From: Sarcocystis neurona
Lineage: Eukaryota; Apicomplexa; Conoidasida; Eucoccidiorida; Sarcocystidae
NCBI GenBank assembly: GCA_000727475.1
Contig: KL647296.1
Coordinates: forward strand, 3,041,916 to 3,105,915
Direction: 5' to 3'
Length of the DNA: 64,000 nucleotides
Position 1 is the first letter of the stretch, and each line of letters starts with the position of its first letter. The position numbers and the translations under genes are program-made. Shown one piece after another: positions 48,001 through 60,629 of this stretch. The notes below the pieces were generated by a model that searched no databases, was not told the origin of the DNA, and saw only the letters and a program-made list of their open reading frames with translations.

Positions 48001-50805
48001 GTCTTCGTGTGTATCATTCTACTTATTCTTCAAGTAGCACACTGCTACACGGTGACGTAACGGCTCGAATACGTCCCTGTGTGAGGAATTGCCGTGTCTG
48101 TGAAAGTCGACAACGAATTCTGTCCCCTCTGTGTCACCTCCTAAAAACGTAGAGCCCCTAGGCAGCAGCAGTATCTTCTATCATACCAGTGAACGCTGGA
48201 GAGAAACAGAAACCGTGATTGCGGTGCTGCGGGCAAAACGGTCACCGTCTGCAGGTTTAAACCGTGTTTTTTTGGTCGTGAATCTCTTTTCTGTTCTCTT
48301 CCCATACGCTGGGCGAAACTGAGACGTCCCACCGTCCGCTGACTGTGTTATTTTCCATATCGGTCACTTCGACTACTCAGCAGTCCTCTAACTCTTCGTG
48401 GGTTGAACACGCGTGCACCTCTATGGTCGGCTCCCAGTGCCGACGAAACCACAATTCTGTGTTCTTGCGCAGGTGACGCTTGTAGACAGGCGCTCTAAAG
48501 TTCGATTCGGCGCGTTTCAGTCGGGTTTGTTCTACTGTCCCTGCCTTCTTTGCAGGCACGCAGGTGGGCTGGCTACCAAGCTGGTGTAGTTCGCCGCCTT
48601 GATTCAGATGCGCCTGGGGCAGTCGCACATAACCGCCTTTCCTGGTGCTGCTGGGAACTATCATTGATACGGATGGGCCGGTTACGGTTCGTTCCTTCCC
48701 GTTTAGTTTTTGGAGTGGAGTAGCACTATATGATTTCGCGGTTGAGTGGCATTCACAAGAATGCTTCTTGGTGTCACCACTTGAGGCAGCACGCTTCCAA
48801 AACCTACTACTGTGAGGCGCCGCAGGATTACCCCTGAGGTATGCAGTACGCTGGGCAAAAACAACCATACAGAGGACGTTCCTCCTCCCTTCATGTTGAA
48901 GCAGACTTCAGTCTGCATGATTTGGCACTCCCAAAGAACGGGATGATACAACTGACTTCAACGGCTGGTCACAGATGAACACGCGGAAACACGGCATTAC
49001 ATATGCCGTGCACTTACATACGCATACTCGCGTCACGACCCGCAGACACGTCTGTACATAAATATGTATAAGTATTACGATCTACAAGTATCATCGAGCG
49101 ATTACACACTGCAGTGGTTCTACCGTCGGCTTCATCTCCTCCGCCGGTTTTGAGAGAAGGCGCTTCAGCGCCTGACAAATATTTGCGTCCACATTCTACC
49201 GCCTCTTACGTGGGAGCGGACACTTCACGGGGCTTCCCTGGACCAAAAAGGGGCTTCGCCTGAAGGCTGATTCCCACTCGGTGTTTTTGGATTCCCTCGG
49301 CCACACCCCGCCATATGCCGGATGCCCAGGCTTTTTCCGGATGGTGTGCCGTGGGGAAGTGCTGGACAACCGCCCCTGCTTGTGAACTATCGTACCATTT
49401 AACTAAAGAAGTGCACTCTTGTACGTGCTACACTGCAGCGAAGAGTAAGAATTTATGTAAAAATACTACATGTGTGGCAGACATTGCTTTGATCCACTGA
49501 TGTTGTCTTGACATGGTACGCGGCTCCGTATGTGCAATTGCGCTCGACACCCTGCTGATGAGTACGAGGAGCTGACACACACACTTGTGACACGTACCTT
49601 CGTACCCGGAGGAAGCTCCACCCTTCTGTATAGTGCAGCGCTTACCATCGCGGGGTGACTCTTTCCTGATGAACTCGTCGATATTTGGATACATTCTCTT
49701 TCACCTTTGTCCATTGACACGAGTGCTCCGGTACTGACACAGTGGCTCACCATCCTGTGATCGTGCAGACCTTTCTCCTGCTGTGACTGGCAGCCGACGC
49801 CGACAGTCTACGGCCGGTACTGGCGCATCGCCGCATCGTGCTACAACGTACATCAACGCTCTCAATTCCCTTGGAACCTACCAGGATATTTCAGCACTTT
49901 ATCGCAAAGTCGCAACTGCATTATGCGTAATTCGCCTTCCTTCCCTTTTTTCTTGTGCATATCCCAGACAAACGCGGGGCCTCGAGTGTACGTACAACGG
50001 CCTCCGCCGACATCCGCTTCCGGCGAACGTACTGGCCAGCGCCAGCGACACCATCTCGGTGCCCGCTGAAAAAAATAACTGCGTGTTTTCCTCCGTACAC
50101 GCAGCCCTGTGTCTCCTGGTATGCGTCTAACTTGATTCTTTTTCCTTTAAGCTGGGAACCTCGTTGGCCACGTTGCATTCTACACGTCGCCGTTCCCAAG
50201 AAGTGACTCATTCGCACCACAAAAGCTCTAGCTTTTCGCTTTCCCCTCTCGTGACCTCATCCGCGCCGTTGCGGTGTTTTCGGCTCTGCAGGAGTGTCCA
50301 CTTGACTACAGCGAACGATCACGTTTCCCGGTGCAGACGAAACTCCTCCCGCCAACGGACCCTTGACCAAGGCACTTTTTTCGAGAAATGTTTCTTGCGT
50401 TCTACCGCACCGTTTCTCCGCTTTTCGCTCGACGACCTGAACTGTCGTCCTACTTCCCTCGCGGTAGTACTATCGCATAGTGTTGTGGTCTACACTGCCT
50501 GACGCCATCCCGTAGATCATCTGCGGCTCTCTGAAAGTCGTTACACCGTTTCGATCACTGTATCTGGGTCGTGTATGCCTACATGTGCGTCTATATTTGT
50601 ACATTACACATTCGTATACATGTATGTATACACACACACAGACCGCCACATACTTCAGTTCATCGTTACGTTTTCGGACTCCACACAGACTCTGGCGTAT
50701 GGGTGGTGGAGATTCCCCGCTGTTGTCTCGTGAAGCTCAACTTCTGCATGGTGTCAGTCGAGTGTCTGTTGCTATCTCTCTACATTTAAATGAACGCTAG
50801 TCGCG
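45012..50805. other. Repeat-poor block; isomerase promoter side, then mainly transposon relic
   Basis: The promoter of the isomerase gene must lie just above 45011; no TATA-like or known motif is convincing. Overlapping antisense frames at 45523-46005 (-, 160 codons) and 45637-46185 (+, 182 codons) show no domain. Apart from the relic at 47313-48322, a 163-codon minus frame (48377-48868) and several short frames are open but unrecognised. Only tiny TA runs occur (46350-46370). Confidence 0.35.
47313..48322 (+). pseudogene. Ty3/gypsy retrotransposon pol relic (integrase region)
   Basis: Three pol-like pieces follow in the right order on +. At 47313-47504, LLQVRLYHNQSDRFITHIS resembles the FLGLxNYYRRFIxxFS segment after the reverse transcriptase. 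At 47982-48101, HVNVLAGLR, then 27 residues, then CVRNCRVCESRQ matches the integrase zinc-binding pattern H-x3-LAG-H-R ... YVRxCxxCQ, with 37 residues from His to Cys against about 38 usually; the second His is Leu. At 48131-48322, ERWRETETVIAVL, then GLNRVFLVVNLFSVLF resembles the core start W-x-x-x-x-x-DFI-x-x-L and VVVDRLSK; the catalytic Asp position is not conserved. Stops and frame changes separate the pieces, so it is dead. Confidence 0.5.
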
Positions 50806-53800
50806 ATGGCGCCAGCGGGAGCCACAGGTGCGGCGACGCCAGCAGTCATGACTGAGGCGGCCCTCGCGTCCACTGCAGTTTGCACACAGGGAACTGGCAG
50901 CTGCCACCACATCTGCCTTCGCGAGCGGCAGCAGTACATCACGAAGTGTCCAAGCAGCTCATTTCTTACGTGCACTTTGTCTTCACCCCGGCCGGCGGAT
51001 CCGCAGACTGCATTTCTAGGAGATGTCCTCGTGCGTGAGGTAAAGAAAAATGTCCACATGTTTACCCTGCTTCTCTTTCGGGTGTACACACATATCGAAT
51101 GTGTCGTCGCTGCAGTACGTAGCAGCGCTGCGAGTGTGTCCCCGCTCGATAAAGGCGGTGCACATCCGATGCGATGTAATCAGGCAAGGTCGCACGGGAA
51201 TGCATGGAGACATACTCATATTTTCCGTGGCACCAAGGAGTCTTCTTCTGTCCAGTGTGCGCCGCGCAGTACACCTGCAACCATAGACTGTCTGGTATCT
51301 TTCTGTCGCTCTTGTCTGTCTTTGCGTGTCCACACCCCTCTGTTAAAGCACGGAATTTACTACTAGACATGGTACGAGAGAAGAGACCTGCGGAAACTGC
51401 CTCACACATTTGCTTCCTCACGAAGGCGTTATCATCATCCGTGCCTGTCGGTGTCTGTTGCTTTTGCCTCGCATTTATCTTTCCTTTTTAGAAATACCTA
51501 CGTATCTGCGTACGGTGGCGTGTGTATTTAGACAAATACCGAAACAAAGTGTAAAAAGACGTATGCCGGTGAAGGGTGACTCGTGTGTCTGTTCTTGCAT
51601 GTAGATGGTATGATAGTGTATAGCATAAACATTTAACAGAGGCTGCGACAAAAAAAGTAATACCATCGTGCGCCCTGAAGAAGAGTCATTGCCAAAGCGA
51701 ACGGCCCTCTGGCCACCGACAAAAATCTTGCATCCAGCTTTTTGCGCACTACGCCAGCCGTTGTCTTCTGGAGAATGGTACCCAAGTATTTTCAACAGCA
51801 TCTCCTATCTGGAAAAAACTTGTTCGACTGTTTCTGCTGGGTCTGTTCGCTGAAAAGAGAACGGACATCCTTTTCAGCAGCACCTGCCACCGCGTGTCGT
51901 CTGCCGCCCTCTTTTCGAAGAGTCCCTGAATTCTTCGAAAGGTCTGCATACTTCTCCAACAGCGCTGCCACATGTGTGCACAGGAAGGCAGAACATACGT
52001 GTGCAAGTGGATATGTAGAACTATGTATTTGCAGATGTACATTTGCTGTGGCATTAATACGAATTGCTTCGTAAGAGAGATGCACCTGGCGTGGCTTGTG
52101 TCCTGCGATAGCCCTTGTTTCTAACAGGAAGTGCGGCACGGGCTGCTTACACATGCTTTCTGTCGCTGCATATCTCTCTGTGTCTGCCGCTCTTCCATCA
52201 CCACTAACGATAAGGAGAACAACAAAGCTGGTCCTGTTCCCTGCTTTGTTATATGCTTTTCTGTCTTGCTGCAGGACGAGCAGCAGCGCCTGGTAGACAG
52301 TTTCTTGGACTTCACCCGTAGCGTACGAGGCACGCAGCTGCATCTGCTGCGTGAAGAAACAAACAGCAGTGATTTACAGTTTGTCTGTTCGCAGAATAGC
52401 GGCCTCATTGTTAAGTCTTCTGTGCCCCCTTGGCCTGCGGCTGGAGAAGAAGCAGCAACACCCACAGCAGCAGAAGGAGCAGTCATGGCAACAGAAGAAG
52501 CGATAGAGGAAAGAGAGGAGGAAGACGTGGCACCTCCGTTGCTGCTGGGACAGGCGGCCGCAGGACGAGGTTCTGCAGCTGCAAAGCAGCTGAGGCAGCA
52601 GCGGCAGCGGTGCGGCTCTAGGGGCTCGCCGCCGACGCTAGTGTTTCCCTCTAGAACAGCTCCTACAGCAGAAGGACGAGGGCCGTCTTTGCGTCTGTAC
52701 CGCATTATTGACGGCGGTTTGTTGCTTCCTGCTTCCAGTGCATGCGCTGGAGGGAGAGTAGGAGACACTGCAGCAGCAGCGGGGGACTACAAGGAAGGCA
52801 GTCATGACGCAGGGGAGGGCCTACAGCAGGCGCCAGCTGCTGGATTCGCACGCACTGCAGCATCTCGCAACAGGAGTGATGGACGGGCTTCGGACCCGAA
52901 GAGTGCAGCGATTGCGGCTGCTGCAGCAAAGGCTGAGTGTGTAGCTGCTGCAGCGACAAGTGCAAATGGATGGCGCGGGCAGCTGGAGGCGCTACTACAG
53001 CACGTGCAGCAGCACCTAAAGCAGCAGGTAGACGAGCAGCACGGTGACGCAACCAGCAGTGACCGCAGCGCTGCAGACGTGCTGGAGAATGCATGTCGAG
53101 GCGGCAGCGCATGTCAGCAAGAGACTGCGCCTGGGCAGACGGAGAGGGAGGGAGATATTGCAGCAGCGTGTGCCGGATGTATCAGCCAGAAACGACTCCT
53201 TGTTGCTGCTCCTCTGCTTCCGTTGGCGCTCGATAGCACTCGGGTGCTGTTGCTGGAGGGTGTGCTGCGCCGCTACCATCCATGTGGAAGCGAGGACGGA
53301 AGGAAAACCGTCTTCAGGCAGGATAGCAGCAGCTCTACTGTGTGGGACAGACTGCAAGGCGACGATGCAGCCGCAGAAAAGAGAGAGACGACAGGCGCAG
53401 ACCGCTGCTGGACAGAGTCCGTAGCAGCAGCGGCAACAGCGACGAGGACGATGCAAGCAGCGGGTCCTGACGAGAGCAGCAAGGCTTTCTCAGAAGGGGA
53501 AAGCAGCAGCAACACGCATGAGCTTCTTCGGACTACCAGCAATACGAATACTGATGAAAGCAGCAGCACCCGCAGCGACAGCAGCAATGCGTACTGGCCT
53601 GAAGCGGAAGCACTCACAGACCTCTTACACCAGCATCTGTACGGAGGTGTATGGTCCTGCACGGTGAGACACAGCAAAACGGTTCACGTCCTTTTCCTCG
53701 CAGGGACATGCAGTGAGCTAATGAGGCGCGTTTTCGCGCATGCAGAGCGTCAGAGGGGGTTCAACACGTGGAGAAGCACAGGATAAGCTGGCTGGCAAGC

Positions 53801-56278
53801 GACGACAACGCGTGCATGCAGCTGACGTCCACGATTAGGGGTGGAGCCAAAAGCAGCCTCTGATGCGCAGTGTGACAGGCGCTAACGACTAGCTGTGGTT
53901 CACCAGGAGGCGTGCAGCTAGCTATTCGCGGCGTCTGACGTCGTTTAGAGGCTATCAAAGTATCTGTGCATCTGGATGGGCTGAAGCGAACCGCCTTCGT
54001 TGCGGACTCGTATGCGTGCACGCAACTAGCCGGCATCCGTCGACACCGCAGAGACGCCTACGGACGGCTAGCTGGCCGTGATGTTTGCATCAGAGCTGCT
54101 GCATGCGTGCACTTTTCATGCCCCTCCCTTTGAAGCGGAGGTGCATGCAGCTTACTGGTACCTGTGCCTTAGGAAGTTGTCGTCGTGCAGTCAAAGTACT
54201 GCCTTTTAGAGCGGCGCACTGATGCCATACGTACCGAGCTGCTTTGCGCACGTAGGCCTGTCGGTGCATGCAGTTGGCTCGCCTTAAAAGAATTCTCGTG
54301 GAGATGCCCACCCCACGGCGGCCTCACCCGCGCACCGTGAAGCTGCGCCAGCTAGTTGGTTTCGACTCGCAGTTCCACACATACATTTGCAGAAAGCTGC
54401 GGTTGCAGTCACCTGGCCGTCTGCAGCTTGATCACACAAGTGGCGTCTTTGTGTACGCCGCCAGCTGCATGCAGGAGACTCGTTTTGTAACGCATTAGCC
54501 GAGCTGCAGCTGTTGGAGTATGCGCATCGGAGGAGAAGAAGAAAAGCAAACTTTTCTATGAAGTGGGGTCCCTGTTGTTCCGCAGGCAGAGCTGCTCTCT
54601 TTCGCCGTGAGTAGCTGTCTGCATGCGCGACGGGCCACTCCAGAACTACTGTGTTGAGATACACCGGCATGCGATCAGGCCGGTGCACACGTGTATGCGC
54701 GTCTCAGAGGTGCATGCAGCTGCGTGCGTCTGGAGACACGCGGAACTGGGAATAAGTACGGAGGAGGAAGAAGCGTAGAAAGTGCTCTTTTTTACTGTTG
54801 ACCGCGCTCGTCCTACACTGCCGGCTTCCGCGGCACTGGCTCCCGTGGACCACACACAGATACACATACGGAGGCAGCGTCAGCTGCCGAGCAGCAGCAC
54901 AAGCCATCTCAACGGGGCAGAGAGCAGCAGGGACGGTGCGAGCAGTCGCAGGAACAGCAGCAGGAGCAGCAGCAGGAGCTCCGAGGCGTCTGCAAGCGCG
55001 CGGAGCAAAAGTTTGTGGTTCACTCTGTGTCGCTTTGTTGTGCGTACGTGGCGTAGCATGTGCACCTGCAGCACGCAGGTCGAAGTCCCGTGAAACCGGC
55101 AGAACGAGGGCGTAGAGAGACACTTTCTCCTCCGTGATTTGTGGCTGCAAGTTCATATGTGCGCAGTTCTACGACGCAGCATCTCGCGCGTGTGCTCTGC
55201 GTCGGCGAAAACACATGAAGCGAGGCGGCTGCTGTGCGAGCCGCACGCACTTGTGGTGTATGCACGGCCCCCATATGTGCGCAGGTGGAGGCAGAAACCG
55301 AAGAAGAAGAAGATGAAAAAACGCAGAACGCCTTTCCGCTGCTGCTGAGCAGCGCGCGGATCGACGCCAGTGTCATGGTGCTGGCAGCAGACGCAGAAGA
55401 CTTGCGAGGCCCGTACCGCCTCGTTTCTTTTTTCTTCCATTTCCGCAGGTATACGTACGACCCTGTGTGTCCGCGCAGGCGCTAATAAAGCTTCGCGTCT
55501 TTAAAGGCCCTCACGTATATCTGTGTCAACTTGCCCCAGACACTCACACAGAGAGGGAGACACAGGCGGATGTGCAGACCTCTCTGCCTTCGCATGCAGC
55601 TGGTGTGGCCTTCTGGGCGGCTCTCTGCCTCGTGTGAAGTGTTGCTATGCGCTGTGAATTTGAGAAGAAATAGATGCGTCGCATGCGTCTTCAATCCACG
55701 GCTGTGGGAGAAGCTGCTTCCTCGACGTCAGCGGCGACGCAGGTGCACAGCAGCAGCCCCATGCCGCTGGACTCCATGTTTCCGTCCCCGTAGGAGTCTG
55801 CGTGCATGTACTGATGCACGCGTAAATGTCTATCTATTGACACGTATACAACACGTGAAGTGTCTAGTCATGCGTATGTACGTAGTAGATCTCTCTGTTT
55901 CTATCGAAAATGTGTGTACCTATGTAACTCTACACAAACGCGTCTGTGTGTACGTAAATGGATACGTGTGGATGCATATATATATATATATATGTATATA
56001 GGTGTGTACAAAAATCCATGTATACGTATATGTGTATCTGTGTATACCTGTGTACATACATACACATGTGTGTGTATGTACGTGTATCTATACGGATATA
56101 TATATATATATATGTATATATGTGTATATGTATGTATACACATGCTACGCTTATATATGTATATAGGTATGGACAAAAAACTGCGTATACGCATGCATAT
56201 ATCTGTCTATACCTGTGTACATATATGTATATATATATATATATATGTGTACGTACATGTATGTACACGGATATATGC

Positions 56279-56316
<38 letters not shown>

Positions 56317-57664
56317 GTACACATGCTACACACGCGGTGTGCGTGTGTGCGTACAAGTTTTCTGTACTTTTGCGGATCTCCGCTGGGGTATCCGGTGGCG
56401 CGGGACGGCGTTGCATGAACGAGAAAACACTTCCGTATACACGTACATGCATGCATATGCGTCAGGTGGGGCTTTGCTCCTGCTGTTCGGCTCCTGCTGC
56501 TGTTGCTGCTGCCATTCTGCTTCGTGTGCCGCCGCTGCCGCTTCTTGTTCTCGGACTTGGCTCCTGTTGTTCTTCTGCTGCTGTTGCTGCTGCTGTATCT
56601 CGAACGGCGCTCCTGCTACTCGAACGTCGCTGCTGCGGTTTTCCCTCTGGCGCTGTTGTGCTGCTGCTGGCGCAGTGCTGAAGATTTAATATGCGCCGTA
56701 GGGAGTGCAGACTGGGAAGAGCTGGCGCAGGCGCTTGGCAGTGTTTTTGGCAGCAGCAGCATGGTCGTCCGCATCTACAAAGGCGTCGTGCATTCTCGCA
56801 GGGAAGAGGCTGCTGTGCTGCATTCTAGAAAGCTCGCATGCGGCAGCAGCTCTCTCACCGGCATCAGCAGCAGCAGCATGCGGAGCGGTAAGAGCAGTGG
56901 CAGCGGCCTTCTCGCCGGCAACAGCAGCAGCCGCTTGCGCACCGGCAGCAGCAGCAGGACCACGCTCGCCCAGATCGGCAGCAGCGTTGCCGGTGGCAAC
57001 AGCAGCAGCGCGACAGTGACCGAAGAGGACACGGACCGCGCCACGGCGGATGGAAGGGCTGCAGCGACAGCAGCAGCAGAAGTCGAGGAGGCTGAGAAGC
57101 CGGTAGGCGTTGAACAAGAGAAAAGTTCCGGCTTCACCGCACACTTGTTTGCCAGGACGCGAGAAGCTATAGAAAAAGAAACAACAGCAGCAAAAGTGAG
57201 AACCGAAAAAGAAGTGGCCACCACACATATGCGTGAGTATTCACTCCTCAGTAGCTCTCTACGATCGCTCTATTATGGTAAGTCGCGCGCTGCTTGCTGA
57301 AAAGAATACGCAACAAGCAGAAAGCGAAACAACCCTACGGCGAAACAGCAGCAGCAGCTCTCCGGCTGGTGTTTACAACGTTCCGCAACGGCAGTCGGCG
57401 TTCGCATGTTCAACGAACTGCAGAGCACACATCGGGAAACGTGCCTGCCTTCAACTGTTTGCAGGACGTGTACTGCGCATGCATATGCACATACCTGTGT
57501 TCTATTTTGTATGTAGCTTTGCGCCCATGCACACGAATGTACGCAGCCCCAAAGTGGGAGGAATGCAGCAAGTGTGGGGAGGAGTCGTTGTTGCTGCTGT
57601 GTTGAGGCACAGAGGTAGACGTGGGACGGAACGTCGGAGAAGCTGCTGCTGCGCTCTAGAATAG
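50806..57664 (+). CDS. Unrecognised protein with amino-acid runs, five-exon model
   Basis: Proposed exons: 50806-51039, 52275-53663, 55285-55448, 56676-57232, 57465-57664. All junctions are GT-AG and the phases (0, 0, 2, 1) agree, giving about 847 residues. The start ATG (gcgATGGcg) and the donor GAG|GTAAAG of exon 1 are good. Exon 2 (463 codons) starts DEQQRLVDSFLDFTRSVRG, then is Ala/Glu/Gln/Ser-rich with balanced islands (LLVAAPLLPLALDSTRVLLL, EALTDLLHQHLYGGVWSCT). Exon 3 has an acidic run and SSARIDASVMVLAADAEDLR. Exon 4 has DWEELAQALGSVFGSSSMVV, a Ser/Gly-rich part and a charged helix-like end (FARTREAIEKETTAAKVRTE). Exon 5 is least certain. No known domain or catalytic motif seen; no signal peptide. 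Exons 2 and 4 are firmly coding; joining them is inference. Confidence 0.5.
53813..54718. promoter_or_regulatory. Cluster of TGCATGC motifs
   Basis: TGCATGC or TGCATGCA occurs at 53813, 54100, 54142, 54265, 54466, 54620 and 54711, seven in 900 bp. They are not part of a tandem repeat and are irregularly spaced. TGCATGC is a known apicomplexan promoter motif bound by AP2-family factors. The cluster lies in the proposed intron 2 (53664-55284), so it could mark an internal or antisense promoter, or the true 5' side of a separate downstream gene. Confidence 0.4.
55976..56325. repeat. TA/TG microsatellite tract
   Basis: TA runs at about 55978-55992, 56098-56112, 56229-56246 and 56283-56311, separated by TGTA/ACAT repeats, within the proposed intron 3. 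The 273-codon Tyr/Ile/Val/Cys frame through it is a repeat artefact. Confidence 0.85.
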
Positions 57665-59214
57665 ACACCTAGAAAGAGATGAGGAGAACCCCCTCTCTTT
57701 TTCTCGTCCACGTGTTTTTGCTTGTGACTTGCGTGATGTTTGCATGCACGTGGCGCACACGGGGAGACTAAACAGAAAGACATGACGAGGCGGAAAGGAC
57801 GCAGTCTCCGCAGCAGCAGCAGTAGGAGAACGAAGAAAAGGAAGAAGACCAGAAAGGCAGGACGACATGGAAGTTGCAGCAGCGAAGGACACTTTTCTCG
57901 TTGCAGGCGCAGGTGCGCGCGTGCAGCAGCAACACGTGGCCTAGCGAGCAAGGGGGACGGAGACGAGAAAGCGGCAGGAATGACGGGCTTCACAGCAGTG
58001 AAAGTGAAGAAGTCTGCTGATAGACCAAGAAACATTTGTGTGGCGGGCAGCAGGTGTGCATGCTTCGGGCAGCGAGAGATGAGGAAAAGGGGGTGGCTTT
58101 CGAACGCCGCGTAGAAAGGTAGATTTGTCTGGCAGGACAGCAAAAGGACCAGAAGGAAGGCAAATAAGCACAGATGGTCTGTCTGCGGGAGGGGAAGGGG
58201 GAAGGTCAGCAGATTTATGTGGAGAAGAAGACGGCGGGCGAGAGACAAGAAAAAGGCGAAAAAAAGGGGACTTTCCTTCTAAAACTCGCGAAGCGAGACA
58301 CGCGCAGGAGAGACACACCGCAGCAAAGTAAAGCTGGGCGGCCCTGTCGCGTAACGCCTTGGTGCGGCAAGAAGAGAGGACGTCCATATATTCGTCCAGA
58401 CACGTCTACACACAAGTGCAGCTGTTACGCTCTCTATAAACATATATGTATACATAAATAGGGAGAACAGCGACATGCATGCATGCGAGCTCGACCACAA
58501 AAGAGGTCTGTATTCTGGTGTACAGACACATGCAGACACGCAGTTTTTACTCTCGCTATACGCAGCCATAGATGTAGGCATGTATGTATACGTATTCACA
58601 TGTATATGGATACATATTCAAATACACACACAGACACAGACACGCTCTCTATACAGACGCATAGATACACACACATATACATATATTTATGTAGAAGTGC
58701 CGAGCAGCGGCAAGACGTGTATATGGAAGCTCGACAACAGTACACCTATATAGTCGTGCGCTGCATGCGCGTGTTCACACAGAGTTCCCGCTTTCTCTAT
58801 GCAGACAGATATCCACAGATGCATATATATACGTATCCATGTGTATTGAACCTGTATATGCACACGTCCCCACCTACACTCTCTTATATATGGAGCTTGC
58901 TTAATATTCCTGTATGTATGTATATGTATACATATGGGCAGGCACACACGTGTTTGTATTAAATACACTTATGTAGGGATCGCTGAATACAAAACGCCAA
59001 ACCCACCTACACGCAGACACCTCCACAGATGTGCCTGTACATATGTGCGTGCATGTATATACGTAGAGATCGTTGAATATACCTATATGTGTACACGTAA
59101 AGACGCACACATCCTGCACGTATTATATACATCTACATAAATAGCTGAATATACGTATGTATACACCACAGACACCTATACGTATACACCTCTATAGACA
59201 TACCTGTGCAGATG
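57665..59214. other. Intergenic; purine-rich then microsatellite
   Basis: From about 57660 to 58340 the + strand is rich in A and G (aggaag, gaaaag); open frames on both strands (57502-58248 -, 57740-58114 +) reflect that bias. From 58430 on there are TG/TA/ACAC microsatellites. No gene is supported. Confidence 0.4.
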
Positions 59215-59515
59215 CGTGTATACCTATATATGCATGCATATATATCCCTGTGTAGGTGCATGCATGTATATACCTATTTATGCATGCATGAATGTACCCG
59301 TATGGACGCATGCGTGTACATACCTGTATGTGCATGCGTGTGTGTATACCTATATCTGCTTGCGTGTGTATAATGTACCTATATCTGCTTGCGTGTCTGT
59401 ACCTATATATGCGTCCGTGTATGTTTTACCTATCGATGCATGCGTGCATATACCTATGTATGCATCCATGTGTATACCTATAGATGCATGCATGTATATA
59501 CCTACAGGCGCATGC
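59215..59515. repeat. 24-26-bp minisatellite carrying TGCATGC, about 12 units
   Basis: Each unit begins tacctatNNatgcatgcatg (with cttgcgtg, gcgtccgtg and gcatccatg variants) and is 23-29 bp long, most often 24. About half the units keep an exact GCATGC core. The frames through it read Tyr-Ile/Leu-x-x-Met-His-Ala-Cys, repeat-derived. Confidence 0.8.
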
Positions 59516-59820
59516 GCCTCTGCGTAGGCAACTCTTCTTCGGTGAGGCTCCCCCGAGTTGTGTTGTTGCTGGCGCGCGGAGAGACACACTACGCCACCCA
59601 GGCAGAAGAACTGGGAGAGAACTTGCGCAGCAACAGCAGCAGCAAACGTGGACCGACGGGACGGATAACGTGTGGCGCACGCAGCCATGTGACATAAATC
59701 TTTGTAGTTTAGGAAATACGCACTCAACAATCTGTATATGTACATCTTCAGGGACAGATTGTCTCATATTGATTACTGATACTCATCCATATATAGAGAG
59801 AGGAAAGTAGACATCTAGCC

Positions 59821-60629
59821 AGGAAGAAGGTGTCCACAGAAGGATCTACACACGTATATATTTATACGTAGAGGTGCCTTATATATGTAGCTCTCTATAT
59901 TACCACACACACACACATATGGCTGTATACGTACGTATGGATATACAGAGGTGCTTACACATACGAATGTGTGTGTAAGCATACACATATATATATATGT
60001 ATATACTTGTGACGATATAAGTGTGTACAGGCAGGTGTGGGCATGTAGGCATACACCCATGTACATATATGTATATGTGTATGTGTGTGTGTATGGGGTG
60101 CACCCATATATAAGTCTCTTGCGCCTGTACTCCCTTGTATATCTCTTCCTGCAGGGTACACATATATATATATATAGGTATGTACATATATTTGTATAGG
60201 TAAATATGTATGTGTGTGTGTTTGGGGGGGGGGAAACGTTCTGTATGTATGTGTGTGTACAAGAATATATGAATGTATTACGTTCGTCGTGAGAGATATA
60301 TCTGTCGCTGTGTCGTAAATATCTCCTCCGGCAGCTCTGTGCAGCTCCCTTCTTCGACGAGTGTGGGCGCTGCATGCCAAATCCCCCATGCGTAGATGAC
60401 CTGTATGCTGTTTCTGCATGCACACGGATTCTCTATACATGTATATATATACGTGTGTGTGTGTGAATATGTATATATGTGTGTGACTGCATATATGTAT
60501 GTGACTACATATATATATATACATGAATATGTATATATGTGTGTGACTATATATATATATGTGACTATATGTATATATATGTGACTGCATATATAATATA
60601 TATATATATATTTCTATATATATCTATAT
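59821..60629. repeat. TA/TG microsatellite upstream of branching enzyme
   Basis: Dense TA, TATG and TGTG repeats, with a run of ten G at 60224-60233 and long TA stretches at about 60549-60625, ending next to the first coding exon of the branching enzyme. No core promoter motif could be distinguished inside the repeat. Confidence 0.75.

Noticed and set aside
55860..56681. 273-codon + ORF rich in Tyr, Ile, Val and Cys
   Set aside because: It translates TA/TG microsatellite and then a CTG block; no balanced segment.
59215..59515. CRISPR-like array of about 24-bp units
   Set aside because: Units are contiguous without unique spacers and the genome is eukaryotic; it is a minisatellite.
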